This document shows positions 16,646 to 25,718 of a DNA stretch of 64,000 nucleotides, in pieces. This stretch comes from Streptomyces purpureus (GTDB lineage: Bacteria > Actinomycetota > Actinomycetes > Streptomycetales > Streptomycetaceae). Position 1 is the first letter of the stretch; each line of letters starts with the position of its first letter. The DNA is taken from NCBI RefSeq assembly GCF_014648195.1, contig NZ_BMQQ01000002.1, positions 234,564 through 298,563 of the forward strand, given 5' to 3'. The translations under genes and the position numbers were made by a program. The notes beneath the pieces were generated by a model. It was not told the origin of the DNA and did no database searches. It was given only the letters and a program-made list of their open reading frames with translations.

Positions 16646-17884
16646 TCAGGGCCTCACCGGATCACGCTCCACCGGGCAGCTCATACAGCGCGGACCACCC
16701 CTCCCCCGCCCCAGCTCGCTGCCGGGGATCTCGATCACCTCGATGCCCTGCTTGCGCAGATGCGTGTTGGTGGTGGCGTTGCGCTCGTAGGCGACGACGA
16801 CCCCGGGCTCCACCGCCAGCACGTTGCAGCCGTCGTCCCACTGCTCCCGCTCGGCGGCGTGCACGTCCTGGGTCGCGGTGAGCACCCGGATCTCGGTGAG
16901 GCCGAGGGCCGCCGCGATGGCGCTGTGCATGTGCTCGGGCGGATGGTCGCTGACCTTGAGGCTGCTGCCCGTGTCCCCCGGCTCGATGGTGTACGAGCGG
17001 AGCATGCCGAGCCCGGCGTACTGCGTGAACGTGTCGTGGTCGACCATCGTCATCACCGTGTCGAGATGCATGAACGCCCGCCGCTTGGGCATGTCCAGCG
17101 CCACGATCGTGCGGGCCGAACCGGCCGCGAACAGCCCCCGGGCCAGCATCTCCACCGCCTGCGGGGTCGTGCGCTCACTCATCCCGATCAGCACCGCCCC
17201 GTGGCCGATGACCAGGACGTCCCCGCCCTCGATGGTCGAGGGGTAGTCGGGCTGCCCCTCCGACCAGTGGTGAAACGTCCCTGCCGTGGGGCCGGTGAAG
17301 AGCGGATGGTGTTTGTAGATCGCCTCGAAGTGCACGGTCTCCCGCTGCCGGGCGGGCCAGCGCATGGCATTGATGGAGACCCCGTCGTAGATCCAGGCCG
17401 AGGTGTCCCGGGTGAAGATGTGGTTGGGCAGCGGGCCGAGCAGGAAGTCGTCCAGGTCCATCACATGGAAGCGGACCGAGGTCGGCTCCGGGTGGGCGGC
17501 CAGGAACTCCCGCTTGGTCATCCCGCCGACCAGCGCCTCCGCCAGGGAGGCGGCGTCCATGGTGTCGAACGCGGCCCGCAGATGGTCGGTGGCGAGCGGC
17601 CCGTACTCCTTCTCGTCGAAGACCCGGTCCATCACCAGCGCCCGGGCGGCCGGCACCTCCAGGGCCTCGCGCAGCAGATCGCCGAAGAGATGCACCACCA
17701 CCCCCCGGTCGCGCAGCACGTCGGCGAACCCGTCGTGCTCCTGACGGGCCCTGCGCACCCACAGCACGTCGTCGAAGAGCAGGGCGTCCTTGTTGCTCGG
17801 GGTGAGCCGTTTCAGCTCCAGATCCGGGCGGTGCAGGATGACGCGGCGCAGCCGCCCGGTCTCGGAATCGACATGGAATCCCAT
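16646..17884 (-). CDS. arcA: Arginine deiminase
   Basis: The 412-residue enzyme hydrolyses arginine to citrulline and ammonia. Visible family landmarks are [98 protein letters not shown] and the catalytic Cys400 in [15 protein letters not shown] chose the ATG at 17884 (MGFHVDSE) over an upstream GTG at 17944 because homologues begin there and the extra 20 residues lack family character. It is 101 bp upstream of arcB and co-directional with it. Confidence 0.93.
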   Translation of the reverse strand: MGFHVDSETGRLRRVILHRPDLELKRLTPSNKDALLFDDVLWVRRARQEHDGFADVLRDRGVVVHLFGDLLREALEVPAARALVMDRVFDEKEYGPLATDHLRAAFDTMDAASLAEALVGGMTKREFLAAHPEPTSVRFHVMDLDDFLLGPLPNHIFTRDTSAWIYDGVSINAMRWPARQRETVHFEAIYKHHPLFTGPTAGTFHHWSEGQPDYPSTIEGGDVLVIGHGAVLIGMSERTTPQAVEMLARGLFAAGSARTIVALDMPKRRAFMHLDTVMTMVDHDTFTQYAGLGMLRSYTIEPGDTGSSLKVSDHPPEHMHSAIAAALGLTEIRVLTATQDVHAAEREQWDDGCNVLAVEPGVVVAYERNATTNTHLRKQGIEVIEIPGSELGRGRGGPRCMSCPVERDPVRP

Positions 17885-17940
17885 GCCCTCATCCTCACCG
17901 GGCGGCTCGCTGTTCACCCCCCGAAACGGCGACCGGATGG

Positions 17941-20484
17941 TCACAACCGGGGGTCGACCGGTTCCGACTCCAGGGCCAGCACGGCGAAGACCGCCTCATG
18001 GACCCGCCACAGCGGCTCCCCGTCGGCCAGCCGGTCCAGCGCCTCGAGGCCGAGCGCGTACTCCCGAAGCGCCAGCGAGCGCTTGTGGCTCAGGAACCGG
18101 CCGCGCAGCCGCTCCAGGTTCTCCGGGCGCGTGTACTCGGGGCCGTAGACGATCCGCAGATACTCCCGGCCGCGGACCTTCACCCCGGGCTGGACCAGCC
18201 GGCCCTTGCCGTCCCTGGCCAGCGCCTGAAGCGGCTTGACGACCATGCCTTCGCCGCCCGCGCCGGTCAGCTCCAGCCACCAGTCGGTCCCGGCCCGCAC
18301 CGACTCCTCGTCGCCGGTGTCGACGACGAGCCGCCGGGTGGCCTGGAGCAGACCGCCGCCGGACGCGGCGTCCTGCTCGACCAGCCGGTCCAGCCAGGAC
18401 AGTTGCCGGTCGTGCGGCACGGCCGCCAGCGACCGCCCCTGGACGGCCAGGATCTGGAACGGCGCGAACCGCACCCCGTCGAGCCCCTCCGTCGGCCAGC
18501 AGTAGCGGCGGTACGCCTCCGTGAACGCGGCCGCGTCCTCAGCCCGCTCCCGCTGCCGGGTGAGCAGGTCTCCGACACCGACACCGCGCGCGGCGGCCTG
18601 CTCCAGCGCCTGGACCGCGCCCGGGAACACCGCCCCGGCCGCGGCGCCGACCGCCGCGTACTGCGTGCGCAGCAGCCCGGACGCCTTCAGCGACCAGGGC
18701 ATCAGCTCGCCGTCGAGCAGCAGCCAGTCCGTGTCGAGGTCGTCCCACAGGCCCGCGGCGGTCACGGCCGCGCGCAGCCGGCCGAGGACCTGTTCGGTGA
18801 CGGCGGGGTCGGTGAAGAACGGCCGGCCGGTACGGGTGTGCAGGGCGCCCGTCGGGCCGGCCACGCCGAACCGGTCGCGGGCCACGGCGGCGTCCCGGCA
18901 CACCAGCGCCACGGCCCGGGAGCCCATGTGCTTCTCCTCGCACAGGACGCGGTCCACGCCGTCCGCGCGGTACTGCGCGAAGGCCTCGGCCGGGTGCTCC
19001 AGGTAGCCGTCGGTCTTCGAGGTCGGCGTGGGCGCCATGGTCGGCGGGAGGTAGGCGAGCAGGCGCGGGTCGACCGCGAACCGGCTCATCACCTCCAGCG
19101 CCGCCGCGGCGTTCTCCTCGCGCACCCCGACGTTGCCCAGCTGCCGGGTCTCGACGACCCGGCGGCCGTGTACGTCCCCGAGGTCCAGCGGGCGGCCCTG
19201 GTGGCCGCCCGGCGCCTCGGTCACCAGCGGCTTGACCGGCTCGTACCAGACCTTCTCGGCCGGTACGTCGACCAGTTCCCGCTCGGGCCAGCGCAGGGCG
19301 GTCATCCGGCCGCCGAAGACGGCGCCGGTGTCCAGGCAGATGGTGTTGTTGATCCAGGAGGTGTTCGGCACGGGTGTGTGGCCGTAGACCACGGCGGCGC
19401 GGCCGCGGTACTCCTCCGCCCACGGGTAGCGCACGGGCAGCCCGAACTCGTCGGTCTCGCCGGTCGTCTCTCCGTACAGCGCGTGCGCGCGGACCCGGCC
19501 GGAGGTGCGACCGTGGTACTTCTCCGGCAGTCCGGCGTGGCAGACGACGAGCTTGCCCTCGTCGAGGACGTAGTGGCTGACGAGTCCGTCGATGAACTCC
19601 CCCACCTGGGCGCGGAACTCCTCGCTCTCCTTCTCCAGCTGTTCGATCGTCTCGGCCAGGCCGTGCGTGTGCTGGACGTTGCGTCCCTTGAGCCAGCGGC
19701 CGAGCTTGTTCTCGTGGTTGCCGGGCACGCACAGGGCCTGACCCGCGGCGACCATGCCCATGACGCGGCGCAGGACACCGGGGCTGTCGGGGCCCCGGTC
19801 GACGAGGTCGCCGACGAAGACCGCCGTACGCCCCTCGGGGTGCGCGCCGTCCTTGTAACCGAGCTTGGCCAGCAGGGTCTCCAGCTCGGAACTGCATCCG
19901 TGGATGTCGCCGATGATGTCGAACGGCCCGGTCAGGTGCCGCAGGTCGTTGAAGCGCTTCTCCAGGACGACCTCGGCGGCGTCGACCTCCTCGGTCCCGC
20001 GCAGGATGTGCACCTTGCGGAAGCCCTCGCGCTCCAGCCCCTTGAGCGAACGGTGCAGTTCGCGGCGGTGACGCCGGATGACATGGGCGGGCATGCCGGC
20101 CCGGTCGGGGCGGGCCGCGTTGCGTGCCGCGCACACGTCCTCGGGCACGTCGAGGACGATCGCGATGGGCAGCACGTCGTACTGGCGGGCCAGGCGCACC
20201 AGCTGGCGGCGGCTCTCCGGCTGCACGTTGGTCGCGTCGACCACGGTCAGCCGGCCGGCCGCGAGACGCTTGCCGGCGATGTAGTGCAGGACGTCGAAGG
20301 CGTCGCGGCTGGCGCTCTGGTCGTTCTCGTCGTCGGCGACCAGGCCCCGGCAGAAGTCGGAGGAGATCACTTCGGTGGGCTTGAAGTGCTTGCGCGCGAA
20401 GGTCGACTTGCCGGAGCCGGTCGCGCCGACGAGCACGACGAGGGACAGGTCGGTGACGGCGAGCGTACGGGTCGGGGTGGTCAT
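17941..20484 (-). CDS. pnkp: Polynucleotide kinase-phosphatase-ligase of the RNA repair system
   Basis: The 847-residue three-domain enzyme seals broken RNA. The N-terminal kinase has a P-loop GATGSGKST (20-28). A calcineurin-type 2',3'-phosphatase has GDIHGC (192-197), [10 protein letters not shown] (about 225-234), GNHEN (255-259) and YGHTPVPN (about 367-374). The C-terminal adenylyltransferase domain has the nucleotidyl Lys518 in EEKHMGSRA, a later GGEGMVVKP and [17 protein letters not shown]. Domain order and length agree with bacterial Pnkp. Its ATG overlaps the Hen1 stop by 4 nt, the usual Hen1-Pnkp operon arrangement. It supplies 5'-phosphorylation, end healing and adenylylation. Confidence 0.95.
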   Translation of the reverse strand: MTTPTRTLAVTDLSLVVLVGATGSGKSTFARKHFKPTEVISSDFCRGLVADDENDQSASRDAFDVLHYIAGKRLAAGRLTVVDATNVQPESRRQLVRLARQYDVLPIAIVLDVPEDVCAARNAARPDRAGMPAHVIRRHRRELHRSLKGLEREGFRKVHILRGTEEVDAAEVVLEKRFNDLRHLTGPFDIIGDIHGCSSELETLLAKLGYKDGAHPEGRTAVFVGDLVDRGPDSPGVLRRVMGMVAAGQALCVPGNHENKLGRWLKGRNVQHTHGLAETIEQLEKESEEFRAQVGEFIDGLVSHYVLDEGKLVVCHAGLPEKYHGRTSGRVRAHALYGETTGETDEFGLPVRYPWAEEYRGRAAVVYGHTPVPNTSWINNTICLDTGAVFGGRMTALRWPERELVDVPAEKVWYEPVKPLVTEAPGGHQGRPLDLGDVHGRRVVETRQLGNVGVREENAAAALEVMSRFAVDPRLLAYLPPTMAPTPTSKTDGYLEHPAEAFAQYRADGVDRVLCEEKHMGSRAVALVCRDAAVARDRFGVAGPTGALHTRTGRPFFTDPAVTEQVLGRLRAAVTAAGLWDDLDTDWLLLDGELMPWSLKASGLLRTQYAAVGAAAGAVFPGAVQALEQAAARGVGVGDLLTRQRERAEDAAAFTEAYRRYCWPTEGLDGVRFAPFQILAVQGRSLAAVPHDRQLSWLDRLVEQDAASGGGLLQATRRLVVDTGDEESVRAGTDWWLELTGAGGEGMVVKPLQALARDGKGRLVQPGVKVRGREYLRIVYGPEYTRPENLERLRGRFLSHKRSLALREYALGLEALDRLADGEPLWRVHEAVFAVLALESEPVDPRL

Positions 20485-22004
20485 GCGGCCTGCTCCTCCT
20501 TCGGGATCGGACCGGTCTTCGGGTCGGTCTTCGGGGTCGAGTCGGTCTTCACCGCGGTCTTCGGTGTCGGGTCGGTCCGGCGGAACACCGCCATCTGGGT
20601 CGGCGGGCCCACCTCGGGGTCGTCGGGGCCGACGGGGGTGTACCGGACCTCGTATCCGTGGCGTGCGGCGACCTCGGCCGCCCAGCCGCGGAACTCCTCG
20701 CGGGTCCATTCGAAACGGTGGTCGCCATGGCGGACGTGCCCGGCGGGCAGCGTCTCCCAGCGCACGTTGTACTCGACGTTCGGCGTCGTCACGATCACCG
20801 TGGCCGGCCGGGCCGCGGCGAACACGGCGTACTCCAGGGCGGGCAGCCGCTCCAGGTCGAGATGCTCGATCACCTCACTGAGGACGGCCGCGTCATAGCC
20901 GGCCAGCCGCTTGTCGGTGTACGTCAGCGAGCCCTGGAGCAGCGTGACACGGCCGGCCTGCCGCTCCCCGAGCCGCTCCAGACGCAGCCGCCGCCCGGCG
21001 ACGGTCAGCGCCCGTACGGACACGTCGACGCCGACGATGTCGGTGAACCGCACGTCCCTCAGGAGCGCCTGCACCAACTGGCCCTGCCCGCAGCCCAGGT
21101 CGAGGACGCGGGCGGCGCCGGTGGCCCGGAGCACGCCGAGGATCGCGTCGCGGCGCTGCTCGGCGAGCGGCACCGGCCTCTCCTCCGTGTCGACGCTCTC
21201 GTCGACGGCGTTGTCGACGTCCTCGACCTCAAGGCCGTCGGCCTCGGCGAGCCGGACCAGCTCCAGCCGCTCCGCGGCCTGCCGGGTCAGGCCCCAGCGG
21301 CGGGCGAGATAGCGGCTGGTGATCAGCTTCTGCTCGGGGTGGGCGGCGAGCCAGCCCTCCCCGGCGCGCAGCAGTTTGTCGACCTCGTCCGGGGCGACCC
21401 AGTAGTGCTTGGCGTCGTCGAGGACCGGGAGCAGAACGTAGAGCTGGCGCAGCGCGTCGGCGAGCAGCAGCTCGCCCTCCAGGACGAGCCGTACGTAGCG
21501 GGAGTCGCCCCACTGCGGGAACTGTGCGTCCAGCGGCACCGGTTCGGCCGAGACGGCGGACCAGCCGAGGGGCCCGAAGAGCCGGGCCACCAGCTCCACT
21601 CCCCCGCGGGCGGGCAGGGCCGGGATCTCGATCCGCAGCGGCAGCGGCTCGGCGGCCCGCTCGGGCAGGGCGGCGCAGACGCCGCGCAGCGCGGACTTGA
21701 AGACCGTGCTCATGGCGACGGAGAACAGCGACGACACGGCGTAGGGGCGGTCGTTCACATACTGCGCGAGCGCCGCGTCGGGCGCGCCACCGCGGCCCTT
21801 GCCCTTGCCGCGCCTCACCAGCGCCACGGGGTCGACCTCGAGGAGGAGGGCGGCCGTGCAGCGCTCGGCGTTCGCCTCGGGGTAGAGGACGTGCGCGGTG
21901 CCGTGGGCGGTGGTGAACGTCTGCGCCTTGTCGGGATGCTTGTGCAGCAGGAATCCGAGGTCGGTCGCGGGACGCTCCTGGGTGCCGGTGATGCTGATCG
22001 TCAT
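20481..22004 (-). CDS. hen1: 3'-terminal RNA ribose 2'-O-methyltransferase
   Basis: The product is about 507 residues. The N-terminal half (about 1-265) is the Hen1 ligase-activating domain that assembles with Pnkp. The C-terminal half is a SAM methyltransferase with VLDLGCGQGQLVQAL, the metal-binding EVIEH (residues 377-381) and HGDHRFEW (426-433), which bind the 2',3' end of RNA. It marks repaired RNA at the 3' side of the break so that the same nuclease cannot cut again. The extreme C-terminus is a low-complexity K/T/D/P tail absent from the core family. The 230-bp gap upstream probably holds the operon promoter. Confidence 0.93.
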   Translation of the reverse strand: MTISITGTQERPATDLGFLLHKHPDKAQTFTTAHGTAHVLYPEANAERCTAALLLEVDPVALVRRGKGKGRGGAPDAALAQYVNDRPYAVSSLFSVAMSTVFKSALRGVCAALPERAAEPLPLRIEIPALPARGGVELVARLFGPLGWSAVSAEPVPLDAQFPQWGDSRYVRLVLEGELLLADALRQLYVLLPVLDDAKHYWVAPDEVDKLLRAGEGWLAAHPEQKLITSRYLARRWGLTRQAAERLELVRLAEADGLEVEDVDNAVDESVDTEERPVPLAEQRRDAILGVLRATGAARVLDLGCGQGQLVQALLRDVRFTDIVGVDVSVRALTVAGRRLRLERLGERQAGRVTLLQGSLTYTDKRLAGYDAAVLSEVIEHLDLERLPALEYAVFAAARPATVIVTTPNVEYNVRWETLPAGHVRHGDHRFEWTREEFRGWAAEVAARHGYEVRYTPVGPDDPEVGPPTQMAVFRRTDPTPKTAVKTDSTPKTDPKTGPIPKEEQAA

Positions 22005-22234
22005 GAACACATGACCGAGTATGGTCCCGGCGGACGCCTCCGACGAGGCATTTTCCGCGCGCTGCCCGCCGGACGCCCGGCGACGCGGCCCAGGCCGACG
22101 GGCCGGGGCACAGGCCGCTCCCCAGTGACAGGCCGGCGGGTCGCCGCCGCTCCCGAGCGACGGTGCCGGGACGCAGGCCCCTCCCCCGCGAGGGGGCCCG
22201 TGCGCGGAGGCCGTCCGGCTCACGGCAGGGCCGT

Positions 22235-23146
22235 TCACGGCGGGCCGGCCGCCAGGGATCTCGTCAGTTCGGCGATCCGGTCCGGGCCGACCCGGCAGCA
22301 GCCGCCGACCAGGCGGGCTCCCTCGGCCGTCCACTCCCTCACCCGGCGGGGGTCGTACCTGGCGGCGCCCCGCCACCGTCCGGTGGTGGCGTCCCACCGC
22401 TCGCCGCTGTTGGGGTAGACGACCACCGGCTTCCCGGTGGCCTCGGCGGCGATCTCCACGGCCAGGTCCACCTCGTCGACCGTGCAGCAGTTGACGCCCA
22501 CGGCGGTCACCTGATCGAGGCCCGCCACGAGCGCGAAGGCGCCCGCCAGATCCTGCCCGGCCCGGGTCCGGCCGCCCTCGACCGTGTACGAGAGCCACAC
22601 GGGCACCCCGCACCCCTCGACGGCCCGCAGCAGCGCCTCGGCCTCGTCGGTGTCCGGGACGGTCTCCAGGGCGAGGACGTCCGGCCCGGCCGCGGCGAGG
22701 GCCTCGATCCGGGGCCGGTGGAACCGTTCCAGCTCCCGCACAGTCAGCCCGTACCGGCCCCGGTACTCGCTGCCGTCCGCGAGCATCGCCCCGTACGGCC
22801 CGACCGACGCGGCGACCCACACCTCACGACCTGCCGGGTCGGCCGCGGCGCGGGCCAGCTCCACACTGCCGGCGAGCAGGTCGGCCGCCTCCTTCCGGTG
22901 GATGCCGCGGTGGCCGAAGCCTTCGAAGGTGGCCTGGTAGCTGGAGGTGATGAGAACCCGCGCGCCCGCTCGCACATAGGCCGTGTGGGCGGCCTCGATC
23001 TGCTCGGGTCCGTCCGCGAGCAGCCGGGCCGACCAGAGGGCGTCGGACAGGTCGCACCCCTGGGCCTCCAACTGGTTGGACAGACCGCCGTCGAGGACGA
23101 GGACCTCCTCGGCGAGCGCGGCGGCGAGTGTACGGGCGGGTCTCAT
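22235..23146 (-). CDS. mmuM: Homocysteine S-methyltransferase
   Basis: The 303-residue zinc enzyme has the substrate motif VLDGGLSNQLE at the N-terminus. The three Cys ligands occur in VGVNCCTVDEV and LVGGCCRVGPDRI, as expected for the MmuM/YagD family using S-methylmethionine or SAM as donor. The length is normal. The gene is 25 bp downstream of an LLM-type oxidoreductase gene on the same strand, which may only be a chance neighbour. Confidence 0.92.
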   Translation of the reverse strand: MRPARTLAAALAEEVLVLDGGLSNQLEAQGCDLSDALWSARLLADGPEQIEAAHTAYVRAGARVLITSSYQATFEGFGHRGIHRKEAADLLAGSVELARAAADPAGREVWVAASVGPYGAMLADGSEYRGRYGLTVRELERFHRPRIEALAAAGPDVLALETVPDTDEAEALLRAVEGCGVPVWLSYTVEGGRTRAGQDLAGAFALVAGLDQVTAVGVNCCTVDEVDLAVEIAAEATGKPVVVYPNSGERWDATTGRWRGAARYDPRRVREWTAEGARLVGGCCRVGPDRIAELTRSLAAGPP

Positions 23147-23171
23147 GGCTCCTCCTGCGGCGCGCGGGCGC

Positions 23172-24095
23172 TCAGTTCAGCTGGGACTGGACCTTGGCGG
23201 AGATCAGCTCCAGATGGTCCAGGTCGTCGAGGTCGAGGACCTGGAGGTAGATACGGGAGGAGCCGATCGCGCCGTAGCGGCCGATCTTGTCGACGACCTC
23301 GTCGGGCGAGCCGGCCAGGCCGTTGGCCTTGAGCTCGTCCACGTCCCGGCCGATGGCGGCGGCGCGCCGGGCGACCTCGGCGTCGTCCTTGCCGACGCAG
23401 ACGACCATGGCGTTGGAGTAGGTCATGTCGCCGGCGGACCGGCCGGCCTCCTCGGCGGCGGCACGGACCCGGCCGAACTGCCGCTCGCTGTCCTCGACCG
23501 AGGCGAAGGGGATGTTGAACTCGTCGGCGTACCGCGCGGCCAGCCGGGGCGTGCGGGTGGCGCCGTGGCCTCCGACGAGGACCGGGACCTTGGTCTGGGC
23601 GGGTTTGGGCAGCGCGGGCGAGTCGGTGAGCTGGTAGTACCGGCCCTCGTAGGAGAACGTCTTGCCGGTCTCCGTGTCCCAGAGCCCGGTGACGATGGCC
23701 AGCTGCTCCTCCAGCCGGCCGAACTTCTCCTTGGGGAAGGGGATGCCGTACGCCTTGTGCTCCTCCTCGAACCAGCCCGCGCCCAGGCCGAGTTCGATCC
23801 TGCCGCCGGACATCTGGTCGACCTGGGCGACCTGGATGGCGAGGACGCCGGGCAGCCGGAACGTGCCGGCGGTCATCAGCGTGCCGAGGCGGATCCGGCT
23901 GGTCTCGCGGGCGAGGCCGGCCAGGGTGATCCAGGCGTCCGTCGGTCCGGGCAGTCCGTCGGCGGATCCCATGGAGAGGTAGTGGTCGGAGCGGAAGAAG
24001 GCGTCGAAGCCGAGTTCCTCGGTGGCCTTGGCCACGGTCAGCAGGGTGTCGTAGCTCGCGCCCTGCTGGGGTTCGGTGAAGATTCGAAGATCCAT
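23172..24095 (-). CDS. LLM-class F420-dependent oxidoreductase
   Basis: The 307-residue luciferase-like protein starts MDLRIFTEPQQGASYDTLL and contains FRSDHYLSM, RIRLGTLMTAGTFRLPGVLA, LGLGAGWFEEEHKAYGIPFP and VPVLVGGHGATRTPRLAARYADEFN, the classic F420-binding TIM-barrel pattern of actinomycetes. I chose the ATG at 24095, although its GGAGG lies only 1 nt away. An in-frame GTG 15 nt upstream (24110) is an alternative but lacks its own ribosome site. The substrate is not predictable. Confidence 0.87.
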   Translation of the reverse strand: MDLRIFTEPQQGASYDTLLTVAKATEELGFDAFFRSDHYLSMGSADGLPGPTDAWITLAGLARETSRIRLGTLMTAGTFRLPGVLAIQVAQVDQMSGGRIELGLGAGWFEEEHKAYGIPFPKEKFGRLEEQLAIVTGLWDTETGKTFSYEGRYYQLTDSPALPKPAQTKVPVLVGGHGATRTPRLAARYADEFNIPFASVEDSERQFGRVRAAAEEAGRSAGDMTYSNAMVVCVGKDDAEVARRAAAIGRDVDELKANGLAGSPDEVVDKIGRYGAIGSSRIYLQVLDLDDLDHLELISAKVQSQLN

Positions 24096-24376
24096 ACCTC
24101 CATCCTGCACCGCTGTTCGCGGCTCAACCTTTCCGCCGGTCTGGCGGGTGGAACGTCAACCTGTCAGGCCGCCGGGGGCGTGCTCCGGCCCGGTCGGGTG
24201 AATATCACTCCGCGCGGCCGCCCCGGTCCCATGTGGCCAGTGACCGGCGGCGGGCACCCGTCGTTGGCTCGGGCGGAGCCGGACCGCCCGGCCCGCGCGC
24301 CGGCGGCAGTCGTCCGGTGCGTCTTTTTCTCTTGCCGCCTTTCCCCGTGGGGAAGGCCTGGGCCGAGGAGGCCGCC

Positions 24377-24685
24377 ATGTCCCAGGAAGCCGCGCCCGAA
24401 CAGGCGATGCCCGAGCAGCCGGTGGGGCAGTCCGTGCCCGAGCAGAAGACCCCCGCCGCCCCGAAAGGGCTGCTGCAGCAGATGGAGGAGCTGATGGCGG
24501 CGCTCACCGCCGACCTGTCCCAGCTCGACGCCGACCTCCAGTCCTCGGCCGACCGCACGGACCGCGACGCGTCCGCCGCGGACCGCGGACAGGCGGCCGA
24601 GCACACCGAGCGCGGCCGGCAGACCGCGTGCGCCGAGGGCGTACAGGAGCACGCCGAGGGCGCGAAGGACAAGACCGGCTTCTGA
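24377..24685 (+). CDS. Small acidic Ala/Glu-rich protein, unknown function
   Basis: The product is about 102 residues, with a GAGGAGG ribosome site immediately upstream of the ATG. I do not recognise it. It begins with Pro/Glu/Gln-rich repeats (APEQAMPEQPVGQSVPEQKTP), followed by an amphipathic helix (LLQQMEELMAALTADLSQLDADLQSS) that could form a coiled coil, and ends in a charged Asp/Arg/Ala/Glu-rich disordered tail. No membrane segment or signal peptide is visible. Third-position GC bias supports coding. It is convergent with the next conserved gene. Confidence 0.55.
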   Translation: MSQEAAPEQAMPEQPVGQSVPEQKTPAAPKGLLQQMEELMAALTADLSQLDADLQSSADRTDRDASAADRGQAAEHTERGRQTACAEGVQEHAEGAKDKTGF

Positions 24686-24717
24686 GCGCGGCCACCGCCG
24701 CACCGCCTGCGCCGAGA

Positions 24718-25224
24718 TCATGACGGCCCCGCCGTCGAGTCCGCCGGGTCGGCCCGGCCCCATGCCGCGCCGGGCGACCTGCCTCTCTCCCGGACCGCGA
24801 GTCTGCGCAGCATCCCCCTGACCCGGTCGTTCGACTCGTCGGCGGCGTCGATCGCCTCGATGCACTGCCAGTACAGCCCCTCCTCGTCGGTGGCGCAGGC
24901 GACACCGACGAGGGCGATCCCGACCTCGCCGAGCAGCGCGCTCAGCGCGGTCAGCGCGATACGGGCGTCGCCGACGCCGGTGAGCTGCGCGGCCCGTAAG
25001 CCGCCCGTGCGCAGCGCGGGATGGTCCAGCGGTCCGCGCGCGCCACCGATCTCACTGAGCCCGCGCGCCTCGCCCCGCAACTCCTGCGGTCCGCCGAGCG
25101 CGAGATGACTTCCCACGGCCTGGGCCAGGGCCTGTGCCTGCCAGGCCTCGGCCACGATGTCCAGCGCGTCCCGGCTCTGGGCCAGGGCATGCCGTCCGAC
25201 TGCGATGAGCCGCTCCGCTTCCAT
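24718..25224 (-). CDS. Conserved actinobacterial protein with a TTA codon, unknown function
   Basis: The 168-residue soluble, mostly helical protein (MEAERLIAVGRHALAQSRDALDIVAEAWQ...) is of a type I associate with Streptomyces conserved hypothetical proteins, probably a DUF6099-like family, but that name is uncertain. Two Cys residues and a Trp occur in CATDEEGLYWQCIEAID. The Leu codon at 24997-24999 in the segment GGLRAAQ is TTA, so translation should depend on the bldA tRNA. The gene stands alone between convergent and co-directional neighbours. Confidence 0.7.
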   Translation of the reverse strand: MEAERLIAVGRHALAQSRDALDIVAEAWQAQALAQAVGSHLALGGPQELRGEARGLSEIGGARGPLDHPALRTGGLRAAQLTGVGDARIALTALSALLGEVGIALVGVACATDEEGLYWQCIEAIDAADESNDRVRGMLRRLAVRERGRSPGAAWGRADPADSTAGPS

Positions 25225-25349
25225 GTACGCCGCCCCCGTTCGTACGACTGTCTGCTACTCATTCCACTACCCAGAGTGAGTGCGACTGAGCCCAAAAGCC
25301 AGGGGAATTCGGAAATCTGTGGACAGGAAGCTCGATGTGAATAAGTCGA

Positions 25350-25718
25350 TCACTCCGAAGAGTGACGATCGGCGCGTGCGGAGCGTCCTGGAGGCCGTCC
25401 GACGGGGAAGCGGAGCTCGTTCCGGTCGATCTTCGCGGAGAGCGCGGCCAGCGGGTCGACCCCCAACGACCCGCAGAACTGGAGCAGGTACGCCAGCACA
25501 TCGGCGACCTCGTCGGCCACCCGGTGGGCGGTGTCCGGCTCGTCCATGACGCGGGCGGCTTCCTCGGGGGTCAACCACTGGAAGATCTCCAGCAGTTCGG
25601 CGGCCTCCACGCTGAGCGCGGCCGCGAGGTTCTTGGGGGTGTGGTACGGCTGCCACTCGCGGGAGGCGGCGAACTCCGCCAGCCGGCGCTGCAGTCCCTG
25701 AAGGTCCATGTCTGTCAC
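25350..25718 (-). CDS. MazG-like nucleotide pyrophosphohydrolase
   Basis: The 122-residue all-alpha NTP-PPase has the family core NLAAALSVEAAELLEIFQWLT followed by the metal-binding E..D pattern VADEVADVLAYLLQF. Such enzymes hydrolyse canonical or damaged (d)NTPs to monophosphates. A GTG at 25718 overlaps the stop of the upstream ATPase gene by 4 nt (GTGA), so I chose it over the ATG 9 nt further in. Coupling to an SMC-like ATPase is unusual for a housekeeping enzyme. Confidence 0.87.
   Translation of the reverse strand: MTDMDLQGLQRRLAEFAASREWQPYHTPKNLAAALSVEAAELLEIFQWLTPEEAARVMDEPDTAHRVADEVADVLAYLLQFCGSLGVDPLAALSAKIDRNELRFPVGRPPGRSARADRHSSE

Noticed and set aside
17998..20898. A 966-codon plus-strand open frame opposite pnkp
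   Set aside because: Antisense shadow in GC-rich DNA; the minus strand carries the complete Pnkp motif set.
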